64,000 nucleotides of DNA from the NCBI RefSeq assembly GCF_021130785.1, contig NC_060215.1:70315501-70379500 (forward strand), in the 5' to 3' direction. The notes beneath the pieces are model-generated. The model searched no databases. It saw only the letters and a program-made list of their open reading frames with translations, and was not told the DNA's origin. Origin of the DNA: Homalodisca vitripennis. Lineage: Eukaryota > Arthropoda > Insecta > Hemiptera > Cicadellidae. Shown here piece after piece: positions 9,972 to 19,684 of the stretch (the stretch's first letter is position 1; each line of letters starts with the position of its first letter). A program made the position numbers and the translations under genes.

Positions 9972-11632
9972 AATATTTTGATTTTGTGTTTTTTTGTAGC
10001 CTGTTTGTGCCTTGTCTTTCTTGGACGTCGAAATTCTAAAAAAGGAGCTTTTTCAGTATGGTAATACTGATCTGAAGAGGTGTTGTTCGTGAGTTTTGTC
10101 TCATGTCCATTTTCCTGGGTTTCTTGGTGGTCTTCACCTACTGTAATGGGTGGCAGCAAGGTATGGTGTGTCATGGTTGAGTTCTCTTGAGTAATCGGCA
10201 AGGGTGTGTTATTATTACCTTTCTCTGTATTTTCCAGAGTAGAGGCACTGTGAGTCTGAAGTGTAAGAGATTGACTTAGAGGGATGTGTTCATCTGCTTG
10301 CATGTGTGATACTATGTGTGATTCAGCCCTAAGATGTTTTGCTAGATCATTGTCCGAATAACCGTTCATTATTTGCTTCACCCATTCGCATAGTGTGTCA
10401 TTTGCCACTGGTGAGAAATATTTGAAGGTTTTACTGTGTCTTTTAATTGCCACAATGCAGTGTGGTTTAGAGTTGTAGAGCTCCTCTTCTGGGATCTTTG
10501 ATGTTCGTACAACCGCAATGTGGTCAGTTTGTTTTCCTTGATACTCGTGGATAGATGACACATCATACCCTAATTTTAGTAGCTCCAGTTTTTCAAATTG
10601 TTTAAACACTAGTACTTTGTGTTTATGTTTGTCAATGTTGAGTTTTTTGATGTCGTCCAGTTTAAAAGTTTGTGTTTCTTTCTTTATGGAGCTGCATGTT
10701 GTCATTCCTTGTGGGTAGAAATGAGACATTAGGGCTGCCATACTGTTTGTGCACCTGTATGAATGGTTTAGGATTTTATCAACAGTTGTCAGCTTCATGA
10801 TGTCGTAGTAGGTTGTCATGTATTGTTCTATTTATATATGGTATCTGGTTAGTGTCACCAATGAGAAGGGCTTCCTGAGCATTTGCTAATGCGCATGCAT
10901 AGAGCATTTCACCAGCGTGCATCATCAGGGCTTTGTCAAAAATCACTCTTTTGTAGGTGCCTCCCGATTCCATATATTTTGTCTTGTTTATCAGGAATGA
11001 GTGGGCTGTCCTGTATGCATCCTTTGTGTCATCACGGTTTGGTTGTTTCTGGCTTAGTCTCTCTCGAACATTTTTTGCCCCTTCTTTCGTTGGGAAAAGC
11101 ACTAGGTCTCCATCTTTATAGTTATTGATGATAAAAGTGGTTTTACCACACCCTGGTACTCCCTGGACCAATTTGATTTTGATGTTAGAGGGATCTTTAA
11201 TTTGGAGGCGTTTTACACTTTTGTAGAGTCTGATTTGATTCATAATGACTATTTCGTCAGAGACTAAAATAATTTCATTTGTTGGTTTGGCACTCGAGGG
11301 AACCGAGTACTTGAAATTGTTGTTGCATTGAAGCTCTATGAAATGAATACCATCAAAGCCAAATTGATAATTTATTTTTGGATGGTTACCTAAAAGCAGT
11401 TTTCCCGTCTTAAGATCAATTACATCCTAACTGAATTTCAAAGCAGTCAGCTTCTTCTTAATTTGGTCCAACGTGCTGTTGTTTAGTGTGTTATTTTTGT
11501 AGAATTGGGAGAATTTTTGAAGAAGTCTGTATTCTGCAGTTTTCCATAGTGTTTTTTGCTCTTCCATTGCAGCCACTGCAAAGCTTTGTACTATTGATTC
11601 TTCTCCTGTTGTAGTTGAGTGTAGAGCAGGGG
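9941..11632 (-). pseudogene. Element A: alphavirus-like superfamily 1 helicase domain
   Basis: This NTPase/helicase domain resembles those of positive-strand RNA viruses of the alphavirus-like (tobamovirus/virga-type) group. Motifs occur in the viral order: I/Walker A VQGVPGCGKTTFI (about 11165-11125), II near 10940, III ALLIGDTNQIPYINR, IV NHSYRCTNSMAAL, V VSSIHEYQGKQTDH, and VI HCIVAIKRHSKTFKYF. About 130 residues before motif I are readable in the same frame apart from one stop (11427-11429). The ORF1 stop and this frame meet near 11635, and another shift lies near 10800. Motif II has Lys where the family has Glu (codon 10932-10934). After motif VI comes a low-complexity, basic C-terminal tail that overlaps the EN start. 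I infer that the helicase was the C-terminal part of ORF1 or a separate ORF between ORF1 and ORF2. Confidence 0.85.
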
Positions 11633-12682
11633 TTACTCCAGAGTGTCATTGCTTCTCCAGACATTGTAAATACCTGTCTTAGGTGCCAAACGGGATATTG
11701 TAAGTTGTGAATTGTATTGATCCTCAAGTATTCTGTCCAAAGATTTTTTAATTGTTTTGTCAATGGTATAGAATCTGAATCTATGTAAGTATGCATTGCA
11801 GGAGAATTGTTGAAAGACTTGAAGGATATCCGCAACACTGGTGATACCTAGTTGCAGCGAGCTAAGCATGTCACTTACATCCAATGAGAAAAGTACTGGG
11901 AATTTGATGCATTCGTTGATAGTTTTGTTAAATTTGAAAAGTTTTTCTTTCCAGTTGTTTTGCTCTGATGAGTAACATATTACAAAGTAGATCTTCTCTT
12001 TATCTAAAAATGTTACAAAGCTATTGTATGAGAGTTTGTGTTCATTCACCCTTTTAAAAATATCCTCCGCTGTTTCTGAGGTTAATTTCAAGGAGCATTT
12101 TGTTTTTTCTATGTCAAAGAACCCAATCTCACACAATTTAAGTCTATCATCATCGTTGCAAAGAGTTGTAGATATTAGTGGTGTTTCATCTGGAATGAAG
12201 CCGGACAGTTTTAGCTTTCCAATCACTGGTATATCTTGAGGGTCTATGGTGGAGATGCGATCGGTATTAGAGTTAACTGCTATAGCTCTAATAATTCTCC
12301 TGCTCATGCTTCTTGTCTGAGTGATTTCATTGTCCTCATCATCGCTAAGTTCTTGAGGAGAAGCATCTCTTGCAGCCTCGCTATCAAGTAGTAAAATGTG
12401 AAGTTCGCCGTCGCTTTTCGGAGATGAACTCTTCAAAATCGTTGAGGTATTTGCTAGCTCGTTTTCATTTTCTATGTTAGTAATGTTAAACATGTTTTTT
12501 GAGTTATCTGTTTTTCGACGGTAACATGTTTTTTTCCTGTTTTGCTTAATTGCTTTAGTATTTTCTGTATTTTTAATTTGAATTTGGGAAGCAATTTTTC
12601 CTTCCAATAGTACAATTTTTTGCTCCATAGCTCGTTGTTTTTCTTTTAATTCCTTAAGGTCACAAAGAAAAGTTGGTGACAT
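11633..12682 (-). CDS. Element A ORF1 (N-terminal part), nucleic-acid-binding type
   Basis: A 349-codon open reading starts with a heptad-like segment (KELKEKQRAMEQKIVLLEG, residues about 9-28). A basic stretch follows (KKTCYRRKTD, about 50-60), then an acidic serine-rich region around SDDEDNE (about 115-121), then a globular-looking half (about 150-349). I recognise no standard ORF1 domain such as CCHC knuckles or an RRM. The N-terminal coiled segment resembles that of element B (KKQEHMEDMIRTL), which supports a common origin. The reading stops at 11633, and the neighbouring frame carries on into the helicase region with no gap. The stop is therefore probably a frameshift scar, and the ancestral ORF1 was longer. 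Its role in a live element would be RNA binding and particle formation. Confidence 0.65.
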   Translation of the reverse strand: MSPTFLCDLKELKEKQRAMEQKIVLLEGKIASQIQIKNTENTKAIKQNRKKTCYRRKTDNSKNMFNITNIENENELANTSTILKSSSPKSDGELHILLLDSEAARDASPQELSDDEDNEITQTRSMSRRIIRAIAVNSNTDRISTIDPQDIPVIGKLKLSGFIPDETPLISTTLCNDDDRLKLCEIGFFDIEKTKCSLKLTSETAEDIFKRVNEHKLSYNSFVTFLDKEKIYFVICYSSEQNNWKEKLFKFNKTINECIKFPVLFSLDVSDMLSSLQLGITSVADILQVFQQFSCNAYLHRFRFYTIDKTIKKSLDRILEDQYNSQLTISRLAPKTGIYNVWRSNDTLE

Positions 12683-12712
12683 CCTAGTGGTTGTAGATTG
12701 AACTTTAAAATG

Positions 12713-13014
12713 TTATTTTATTTCACTGGTAGGGCAAGGTCTGTCCGCAATCTTATGTTGAGGGGTTGTTTCTTTTTCCAGGAGTTTGGATTTCAAATTA
12801 TAAATGTCTTTGATATATCCTTCCATGATATGTAATTGTTTCTTATCATGCTCTTCAAAAATGTCTTGCATTTCTTGGAAGTGTTGCTTTTCCTTCTCTA
12901 GTTGTTATCCCTTTCTTCTAGTTTTTGTAGTAGTGATTCAATCCTCCGTAAATAGGTTTCTTCCTCTTTTTGAACCTCTTCTATTTTGGCTTCCAAATTC
13001 ACTATGTTTACCAT
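12713..13014 (-). pseudogene. Element A: small coiled-coil ORF upstream of ORF1
   Basis: Starting at ATG 13014-13012, the reading is MVNIVNLEAKIEEVQKEEET, followed by a leucine/glutamate-rich heptad pattern. After one frameshift near 12905 it continues with DIFEEHDKKQLHIMEGYIKD and ends at TAA 12715-12713, 31 bases before the ORF1 start. The total is about 100 residues, almost all predicted coiled coil. Element B has a homologous ORF in the same place (19903-19685) with the same FEEHD core. Conservation of amino acids and position in two diverged elements suggests a real protein. Its function is unknown. Confidence 0.6.
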
Positions 13015-13040
13015 TAACAACTTAGTTTAAAATAATATAC

Positions 13041-13665
13041 TTCTAATAATGTATCCTCTGTTAATTGTGAAGTTAATTACTTTAGTATGGAATACAAGTA
13101 GTTGTTCTCTAAGTTAAATTTTCAATTATCACAGGCACTGCATTGCTAAAAGCAATTAATTTTATAGTTGGTAAAATTACATTTTTTATAGCCTTATTGA
13201 TAAATTGAATCCTTTTTTTTAAGTGAAATTAAGGAATTCTCAGTGATTAGTCATAATCAGGGGCGAACCATATGGAGGTGAGGGGGGACAGCCCCTCCAA
13301 GAGCATTTTATTTAAAAATAATTGATTGCCTAATATTATTTTTTTGGCTAAAAAGAACTGTTATCACGGATCTTTGAAATCAGTCATAATAAAATATCTA
13401 AATTCAAACTTAATATATATTTTAATTTGTGAAATACACAATATAATTTGGTTACACATATAATAATTAAATTTTGTTCAAAACACTAAATATTTGAATT
13501 ATACCGTCACTCAGGAACTACGACAGTGAGGTTAGTTCTTACTATTTCTTGCGATTACTACCTCTATCCGGTATCCCTTTCAGTACCTTTCAGTACAAAA
13601 TGTACTCGTACTGATTTAGAATATGTGCTAGAGTCCTAAAATGGTTCAGTTACTGGTAATGTACA
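13041..13665. other. AT-rich DNA, no gene seen
   Basis: It includes the possible 5' UTR or boundary of element A, which I could not fix. I see no supported gene. Confidence 0.45.
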
Positions 13666-13833
13666 CAGGGCACATATAGACAGGGCACATATAGACAGGG
13701 CACATATAGACAGGGCACATATAGACAGGGCACATATGGACAGGGCACATATGGACAGGGCACATATGGACAGGGCACATATGGACAGGGCACATATAGA
13801 CAGGGCACATATAGACAGGGCACATATGGACAG
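13666..13833. repeat. 15-bp minisatellite, 11 copies
   Basis: The unit is CAGGGCACATATAGA or the variant CAGGGCACATATGGA, repeated 11 times without indels. The variants are grouped: four A-type, four G-type, two A-type, one G-type. This indicates recent expansion by segmental duplication of blocks. The unit is a multiple of three, so one minus-strand frame stays open and reads MCPVY/MCPVH pentapeptides. I regard that as a by-product, not a gene. Confidence 0.93.
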
Positions 13834-14690
13834 CAGTTCTGAATTGTGTTATTTTGTTTTCATATTTTGCCACCATCAGGCAACACCTCCCTGTACGTAG
13901 CCTGGTGATTTGCGTGTTAAAACAAGCAGTTACGGTTAATTAACCAAATCTGCTCGATTTAATCTGTGGTAAACATTAAATGTTTTTATAGTGGGTTATA
14001 AAATTATGCGCTCAAGATAATGACTCTAAGCTCCATAATGTGACAGTGCCAAAATTTGTAAACCACCCAGTTAAGAATAAAAAATAAGGTGCTAATTTAA
14101 TAACTTTATTTTCATACTGTAATACATTCTAAAATTACATATTCAATTTACAGTACACTTTTATCTATCTTATATAATAATTTGGTCTTAATCAAATCAG
14201 AAGCTTCTGAATTATGAGTATATGAGAATTATGAGAACTTCCCCACATGTTGATATCTGGGATTTCCATAATCCCGACTACCCCGTGATTCAGACACCCC
14301 CCAGAAATGATTTCTGGGTGTGTCACTGGTTACAATCAGTTATTTTTGTTTGAAAACATGTTCTTTTTTTCTATACATTCTGTTTCTAAACTGCATGGAA
14401 TCTATAAGAACACAAAGGTCCTGTTCTTTCACACCACATTGTGCTTTCTTTTGATCCTATTGCTCAGACCCACATAACAAGAATGGAAGATTAATTTTAC
14501 AATCAAAGTAACTAGAAAACACTATATAACAAAAGTTCATGGATATACAGTTGATTCCTGACCATCCTATAGCAGAAGTAGAAGTATTGACTGATTGCAG
14601 AGCTAAATGTTTTATCACTCCAATAATCAGAAGAAAGATTTAATATCATAAGCATACATTTGGACGTCACAATTCAGAATAGATAGATGT
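13834..14690. other. Intergenic DNA, no gene seen
   Basis: This is AT-rich sequence. A short GC-richer tract near 14240-14330 with a CCCCAGAAATGATTTCTGGG palindrome is the only notable object. It may be a fragment of an old transposon. Confidence 0.4.
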
Positions 14691-14710
14691 TATGTTGTGA
14701 TGTGATGTTG

Positions 14711-14880
14711 TTTTATCTTTGATAAAAACAAGGAGTGAGAGAGTGCCCAAATTGAACCCTTGGGGCACTTTAATATAGAATAAAGTTGTATATTTCATGG
14801 ACATTGGTATTGATCTGTTCAGTGGCATGGGGACTTGGCTTGTATGTTATATCGTGACACTTGATAAGTACCTATATCAG
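14711..14880 (-). pseudogene. Reverse-transcriptase remnant (LINE fragment)
   Basis: On the minus strand 14775-14711 reads KVPQGFNLGTLSLLVFIK, close to the GVPQGSxLGPLLFLLFIND block of non-LTR reverse transcriptases. Just upstream (14880-14780) a weak YRYLSS-like segment fits the region normally before that motif. The rest is too eroded to read. Old and non-functional. Confidence 0.55.
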
Positions 14881-15284
14881 AGTAGTCATAATTTAGACTT
14901 CTATTAATATAGAATCTTCTTTCTTTCTATTTAGGAATAACATTAGTAATTTAAATGTAGCATTATTTGTATCCTTGTTGATTGATGTATCTTTCATATT
15001 TTAAGCTTAGGAATTTAGTATAGTTAAGGAAAGTTCAGCATGTTCTTTAGTTCATGTTATCCATCGCAACATAGTAGGTATGAAAATAGTTTCATGCACT
15101 TTTTAAAGTGGGTTATGAGGGTATATAATAGTATTTGTTTTTAAAATCAGATACCTTTACCCATTTCCTAAGGTTTTTATAATCTCATATTTATTTTATA
15201 TAAATTATTAAAATCTGCATGGCTTATCTGTCCCCTTCCATTGAAATACATGATAGGAGTACGCCCTACCATGTATTGTGTAAC

Positions 15285-15520
15285 AGGCTTTGTTGAAGTT
15301 GTATGCAAAGTTTCAAGTCAACAGCTCATTTCTGTCTACAGATAAACTGACAGGCATTCATAAAAAATAGAAACTTTTACATTCCAGCAGACAAAAAAGA
15401 GATTGTATCAGCCTACCGAGTAATAAGCTTCAATGATGCTCAGCCAAATTCCATGGTTAAACCTGCACCATCATAGAACTCAGTCTTGTCAATGTAGAAA
15501 CAAAATTTTGCACAACATTT
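15285..15520 (+). repeat. Dispersed repeat family 2, copy 2
   Basis: It has the same order of blocks as 3720-3945: ATGCAAAGTTTCAAGTCAAC, an aligned CTGACAGGCATTCATA block, then AAGCTTCAATGATGCTCAGC and ACCTGCACCATCATAGAACT. It is diverged and has no coding content. The rest of 14881-15656 is AT-rich with nothing that I can name. Confidence 0.5.
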
Positions 15521-15658
15521 AAAGTCTGCAGATGGAATCTTTCTTGTGTTATCTTACCAAATGATACATCCACATTTTTTAGTTAATTGAGTTAGGTTAC
15601 ATATTGTTTAAATTTAAAAGTGCACTAAAATAAAATCTTATCATCAACTTTTAACATT

Positions 15659-15690
15659 GACAATAGACAATAGACAAACTTCTTTATTAG
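15659..15690 (-). repeat. 3' tail of element B: tandem TATTGTC repeats
   Basis: The plus strand has GACAATAGACAATAGACAA starting at 15659, followed by CTTCTTTATT. In element orientation this is AATAAAG and then the 7-base tandem repeat, the same terminal structure as element A. Confidence 0.8.
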
Positions 15691-15770
15691 CATATTCATC
15701 AAGAACAGTAATAGAGTCAGAAATTAGATAAACTTGTTTTGGAAAAATAATTTTTGAGTCCGATGATGCA

Positions 15771-17125
15771 TCACATTTGAGAGCGATTGTTGAGTTCCAG
15801 TTGAGGCCTCCAGTCTTGGTTCAAGAATTCGTCAATGGTGTAGAAAGGTTGTCCAACAAGCAAGTCATGGAGTGCTTTTTTAAAAGGGTTACCCTGAAGC
15901 TCTCTTAATGGTTGTGGTAGATGGTTCCATAGCTTTCGCCCAATGTAGGTTGGTTTCTCCTCGAAAAGTGCTGTGTGGTGTATGGGTAGAGTGTAGCTTG
16001 TTGCATAACATGTGTTGTAGTGATGAAGGTCCTTTCCAGTTTTGAGATTCTTCTGGTGTGCATACACGATAACTTCTTGGATGTATAGCGCAGTAACAGT
16101 CATTATCTGGAGTGTCTGGAAGGCATGTCTGCAGCTCTGCCTTGGTTCTAAGTCAGCCAAAACTCGGATGGCTTTTTTCTGTAGGGTAAGAACTCTATTA
16201 AGGTTTCCAACTGAGGAGCCACCCCAAACCGCAAGTCCATACCTCATGTGAGTTTCTACTACTGAGTAGTAAGCTGTTTTGGCTGATTCCAAGTTGCTGA
16301 TCCATTTAATGCGTCGAACAACATATATTCCAGATGCTAATTTTTTGCAGACATTGTTCACTTGCTCAGTCCAGGTTAGGTTTCTGTCCAGAATGACTCC
16401 AAGAAATTTTACATAATTTTCAACTGTTACATTGGCGATGCTGGGAGTAGTGTCTCTTTTCTTACTGAAATTAATTTGTATTGTTTTTTGTGGGTTTATA
16501 GCCAGGTCATTTGTTTTACAATAATTCAGAGCCTTGTTTAGAGAGGCTGTAGCAGCTGCACAAACACCTTCTGCAGTGAGATTCCTTATCAGGAGTGTTG
16601 TGTCGTCTGCGTTCATTTCGCATGATGTATTATTATCTTGGGTATGTGTTGGGAAATCATTTACAAATAGAATAAAGAGGACTGGGCCCAGTACAGACCC
16701 TTGTGGAACTCCTCGGAGAATAGGAAGTGGTTTTGACTGGTGTGTTTTTGTAATTCCAAGTGTGGTTGTCTGTACCTCAACTACTTGGGTTCGTCCTGAC
16801 AGGTAGCTGTGTGACATTTATTTGCTGTGTCTGTGATTCCCAGTAATGTTAGTTTCCTTAAGATGAGGTCATGTCCCAAACAGTCCAATGCCTTACTATA
16901 ATCGAGAAGAAGTGCGGAGATGTATTGTCCTTTGTCTATTTGGTCAATAATGTCTTCAATTAGGCTGATTATGGCAGAAATGGTAGATTTTCCTTTTGAG
17001 AATCCATGTTGGCAGTCGTTGATTAAATTTAGCTTCTTGAGGTGTGTCATAAGTCTGATGAGGACAACTTTTTCAATAATCTTTGAAAATGTAGAAATCA
17101 GGGAGATAGGACGATAATTTTGCAC
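15771..17125 (-). pseudogene. Element B ORF2, reverse transcriptase
   Basis: Two readings separated by one frameshift near 16800 give a near-complete RT. Motifs are QNYRPISLISTFSKIIEK, CQHGFSKGKSTISAI, LLDYSKALDCLGHDL, LRGVPQGSVLGPVLF, MNADDTTLLI, NPQKTIQINFS, and FLGVILDRNLTWTEQV. A C-terminal domain follows with LQKKAIRVLADL and KPTYIGRKLWNHLPQPLREL, ending SQM* at 15771. The catalytic box reads NADD instead of YADD, and SKAFD reads SKALD. Both are changes from the family consensus and from element A. The two catalytic aspartates remain. Confidence 0.88.
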
Positions 17126-17369
17126 ATCATTTTGTAGATCCTTTTTTGTGCTTCAGGTATACTTTCGACAACTTTAGTACAGAGGGAAACTGGCCTAGGC
17201 TGAATGATTTGTTTATTATACTTACAAGAGGTGGAGTCAGTTCTTTTCTGCAGTATTTGACAAGCTTAGATGAGTATTCATCCATTCCACTTGACTGTTT
17301 TGATTTAAGGGAGTTTATAATATCCCTGACCTCGTCATTGTTTGTTGGTGTAAGAATTAAGGACTCTTA

Positions 17370-18668
17370 GCAGATTATTTCTGTTCGAAGGTCAGGTGCA
17401 TTTATGTCATGGTTCCCTATGACCTGTCTATTCTTTTTCAGCGTCAGCTCGGCTACATTAGTAAAATAAGTATTAAAATGTTCAGCTATTTCCTGAGGGC
17501 TATCAGTCTCTCTGTTATTAATTTTAATATGCATTTGTGGATATTTTAGTTGGGTTTTTCCTCTTTTTTCATTGTTTATAAGGCTCCATAGGGCTTTACT
17601 CTTGTTATCAGCTGATTTGATGTAGTTTGCATTTGCGTTTTGGTTTAACTGTCTGAGTTTCTTGTCATAATTTTTCTTCCTTTCTACCATGATCTCTTTG
17701 TCTTGCACATTTCCTGTTGTTTCATATTTATGTAGAGCCTTTAGAAAGTCAAATTTAAAATTTTCTGCCTCATTGTCATAGGGGAAAAGTTCTCTTTTTT
17801 CTTTTCTTAATACATTTCTTTTTGGGACAGGCAATGTCAAGAGACGCTTGTAGGATCCCTTGAAAGATATTGTATGCTGCATCTGAGTCACTAGCGAGAT
17901 GAATTTGGTCCCAATTTTTGTTGTAAAGGATAGATGTAAGCGTATCAAGGTTCCATTTACTGAAACATCTTTTGTAAGCATACTCTGAAGAAGTTTTCAA
18001 TTCAAAGCTGTGAATCCCGCAAATTTGTGCAGTGTGGTCAGAGAGTCCGGACTGAATTATGGCTGTGTCGATGTTGTCTTCTGGTAAATTTGTGAATACA
18101 GTCAATTGAGGTCGCAGTATTATGGGTGATGCGGGTGGCTGGTAAAGGCAGTCTTTTGATTTGGTGAGAAGTAAGTTCATCTTCTAAAGTGGTATTATCC
18201 ACCGTATTCTTCAGTCTGTCTATATTGATGTCACCAATCAGTACGAGCTGTTTGTTGTGTGCTTGTATATGCTCGAGGATGTTTGCTAGAGTATTTACAC
18301 TTGCCCTTACATTTTCACTTGGTGATCTGTATATTCCGAGAATATGTACAATGTTTTTTCCAGACTCAATAGATACCATTGCTGTTTCACAGCTGAACTG
18401 AAGACAGAGGTGGGATATGTCAATTGATTTACAGCTGGGGGCTAACACATCCTTTGCGTATATGGTTACTCCACCTAACTTATGATTTTCTCTGCTATAG
18501 TGTGTTATTAAAGAGTACCCTTCAACTGGTGTTAGTTATAATTCTTCTCTTTTTAAACCGTGTTCTGTAAGGACCACAATAGCTGGATTTATGTCACGAA
18601 GAAGGTGATGAAGTCTATCTAATTTTTTTCTTAGCCCACAAATATTTTGGAGCAGTATTGTCAAATAG
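17370..18668 (-). pseudogene. Element B ORF2, endonuclease and linker
   Basis: The start resembles element A ([17 protein letters not shown] near 18660, then a TEHGL block). After a stop near 18537 come [35 protein letters not shown], and [17 protein letters not shown] follows in a second frame (18180-17776), and a linker with KALWSLINNEKRGKT in a third (17981-17367). All the motifs expected of an apurinic-type LINE endonuclease can be found, spread over three frames. The copy is dead. Confidence 0.83.
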
Positions 18669-19662
18669 TTTTTGGGGTTGTATTTTATAGTTGTCCAGTT
18701 TTGAATTTTGTTTTTTCTCTGAGGGTTGGGCTAAAAAAGGTTCCCTTTTTTGGCAGTTCAACTGATGTCCTGGTGTGCTCAAGGATCCTGGGTTAGTGAT
18801 AGAAGAGAAGGAGATATGCAATTTGGTAGCTTCTTCTATATTTTTTGTGAAAAATTCTTCGTGATTCATTTTCTCCTAGTAGTTTGGCAGTCACTGGTGG
18901 GCCAATTTGAACGTTGAAAGTATTTCTTATTTGGTTGGAGTGAGAGTCAACTTTACATGCATTTCGATACTTTGCTGCTTGGAGGGAGACACTAAAAGCA
19001 TTTTTCTTCAAGGTTTGTTTTGGTTGTTTAAAGTCCTCCTCCATCTGGTACCGTGTTATGGGATGAGCCTTTATCAGAGAATGATGATTCAGTTTTGTTC
19101 TTCTGGTTTGACTGATTCCAGGGGTCAAGGTGTTATTATGAGTTATCTCAGTATTTGTTAAATGGTGATGGTTCAGTTTTTCCTGGCTGGTTTGGCTGGC
19201 TCCAGGGGTCAGTTTGTTAATATACGTTATCTCTGTGGTCGTCAAAAGAGGTTTGATCAGTTTTTTGCTTCTGGTTTGACTGATTCCAGGGGTCGGGTTG
19301 TCAATATCTGTAATCTCTGTGGTTGTCAAAAGAGGTTTGATCAGTTTTTTTCTTCTGGTTTGACTGATTCCAGGGGTCGGGTTGTTGCTATTAGTCATCT
19401 CAGTATTTGTCAAATGGTGATGGTTCAGTTTTTCTCGACTGGTTTGGCTGGCTCCAGGAGTCAGGTTAATAATATCTGTTATCTCTGTGGCAGTAAAAAA
19501 AGGTTTGATCTGTGATGTCAGTGTTCTGATCATATCTTCCATGTGCTCTTGTTTTTTATTTATATTTAGGATTTCATATAGCAGAGATGAAAAGTTAGCT
19601 GTGGATGAATTTGCATTTTCGCTGTTTGGGGTTTGGGTAGAAATAGTAATTGATTCAGGCAT
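18615..19662 (-). pseudogene. Element B ORF1 with 28-residue tandem repeats
   Basis: The reading starts at MPESITISTQTP and has a coiled segment (INKKQEHMEDMIRTLTSQI, about 35-53) similar to element A ORF1. Five imperfect 28-residue repeats follow, of type GISQTRRKKLIKPLLTTTEI. After them comes a conserved-looking segment with FNVQIGPPVTAKLLGENESR. A frameshift near 18850 leads into a second frame ending near 18615 with a basic tail like the one closing the element A helicase reading (PFLxxxxxxK pattern). So the two elements share both ends of this region but not the middle. Function is unknown; RNA binding by the basic repeats is a guess. Confidence 0.6.
19095..19515 (-). repeat. 84-bp tandem repeats inside element B ORF1
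   Basis: The marker GGTTTG(A/G)CTG(A/G)(C/T)TCCAGG begins at 19105, 19189, 19273, 19357 and 19441, exactly 84 bp apart each time. The period is 28 codons, so the frame is kept. The copies alternate between two sub-types, one with a LNHHHLTNTEI-like and one with a LIKPLLTTTEI-like core. Confidence 0.93.
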
Positions 19663-19684
19663 ATTGATAAGGTCACTTTGATTT

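Larger units (their letters stand above)
6849..13030 (-). mobile_element. Element A: non-LTR retrotransposon with a viral-type SF1 helicase
   Basis: This is one minus-strand LINE of about 6.2 kb. In order from its 5' end it has a coiled-coil ORF (13014-12713), ORF1 (12682-11633), an SF1 helicase domain (11632-9941), and an endonuclease/reverse-transcriptase ORF2 (9971-7054). A 3' UTR follows, with AATAAAG and three copies of a 7-base repeat at 6851-6871. The ORF2 type is jockey/CR1-like. Several frameshifts and stops make it a dead copy, but almost every block is still readable, so it is not very old. The 5' boundary is estimated from the first ATG of the coiled-coil ORF, and no target-site duplication was identified. 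Its helicase has no counterpart in the related element B. Confidence 0.88.

Noticed and set aside
9941..11632. Integrated RNA-virus fragment unrelated to the LINE
   Set aside because: The helicase is collinear with ORF1, on the same strand, and overlaps ORF2 in the usual LINE manner. No other viral domain (methyltransferase, viral polymerase, coat) is seen around it. An endogenous viral insertion remains a less likely alternative.
13666..13833. CRISPR array
   Set aside because: Units are directly adjacent with no spacers, and the setting is a eukaryotic genome.
13646..13876. 76-codon minus-strand ORF of MCPVY/MCPVH repeats as a gene
   Set aside because: It exists because the minisatellite unit is 15 bp. 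There is no signal, no domain and no unique coding sequence of note outside the repeat.
16042..17370. Plus-strand ORFs of 65-90 codons
   Set aside because: They are antisense to the element B reverse transcriptase, which has clear motifs.
18907..19515. Plus-strand ORFs with repeated TDSRG motifs
   Set aside because: They are antisense shadows of element B ORF1 and its 84-bp repeats.
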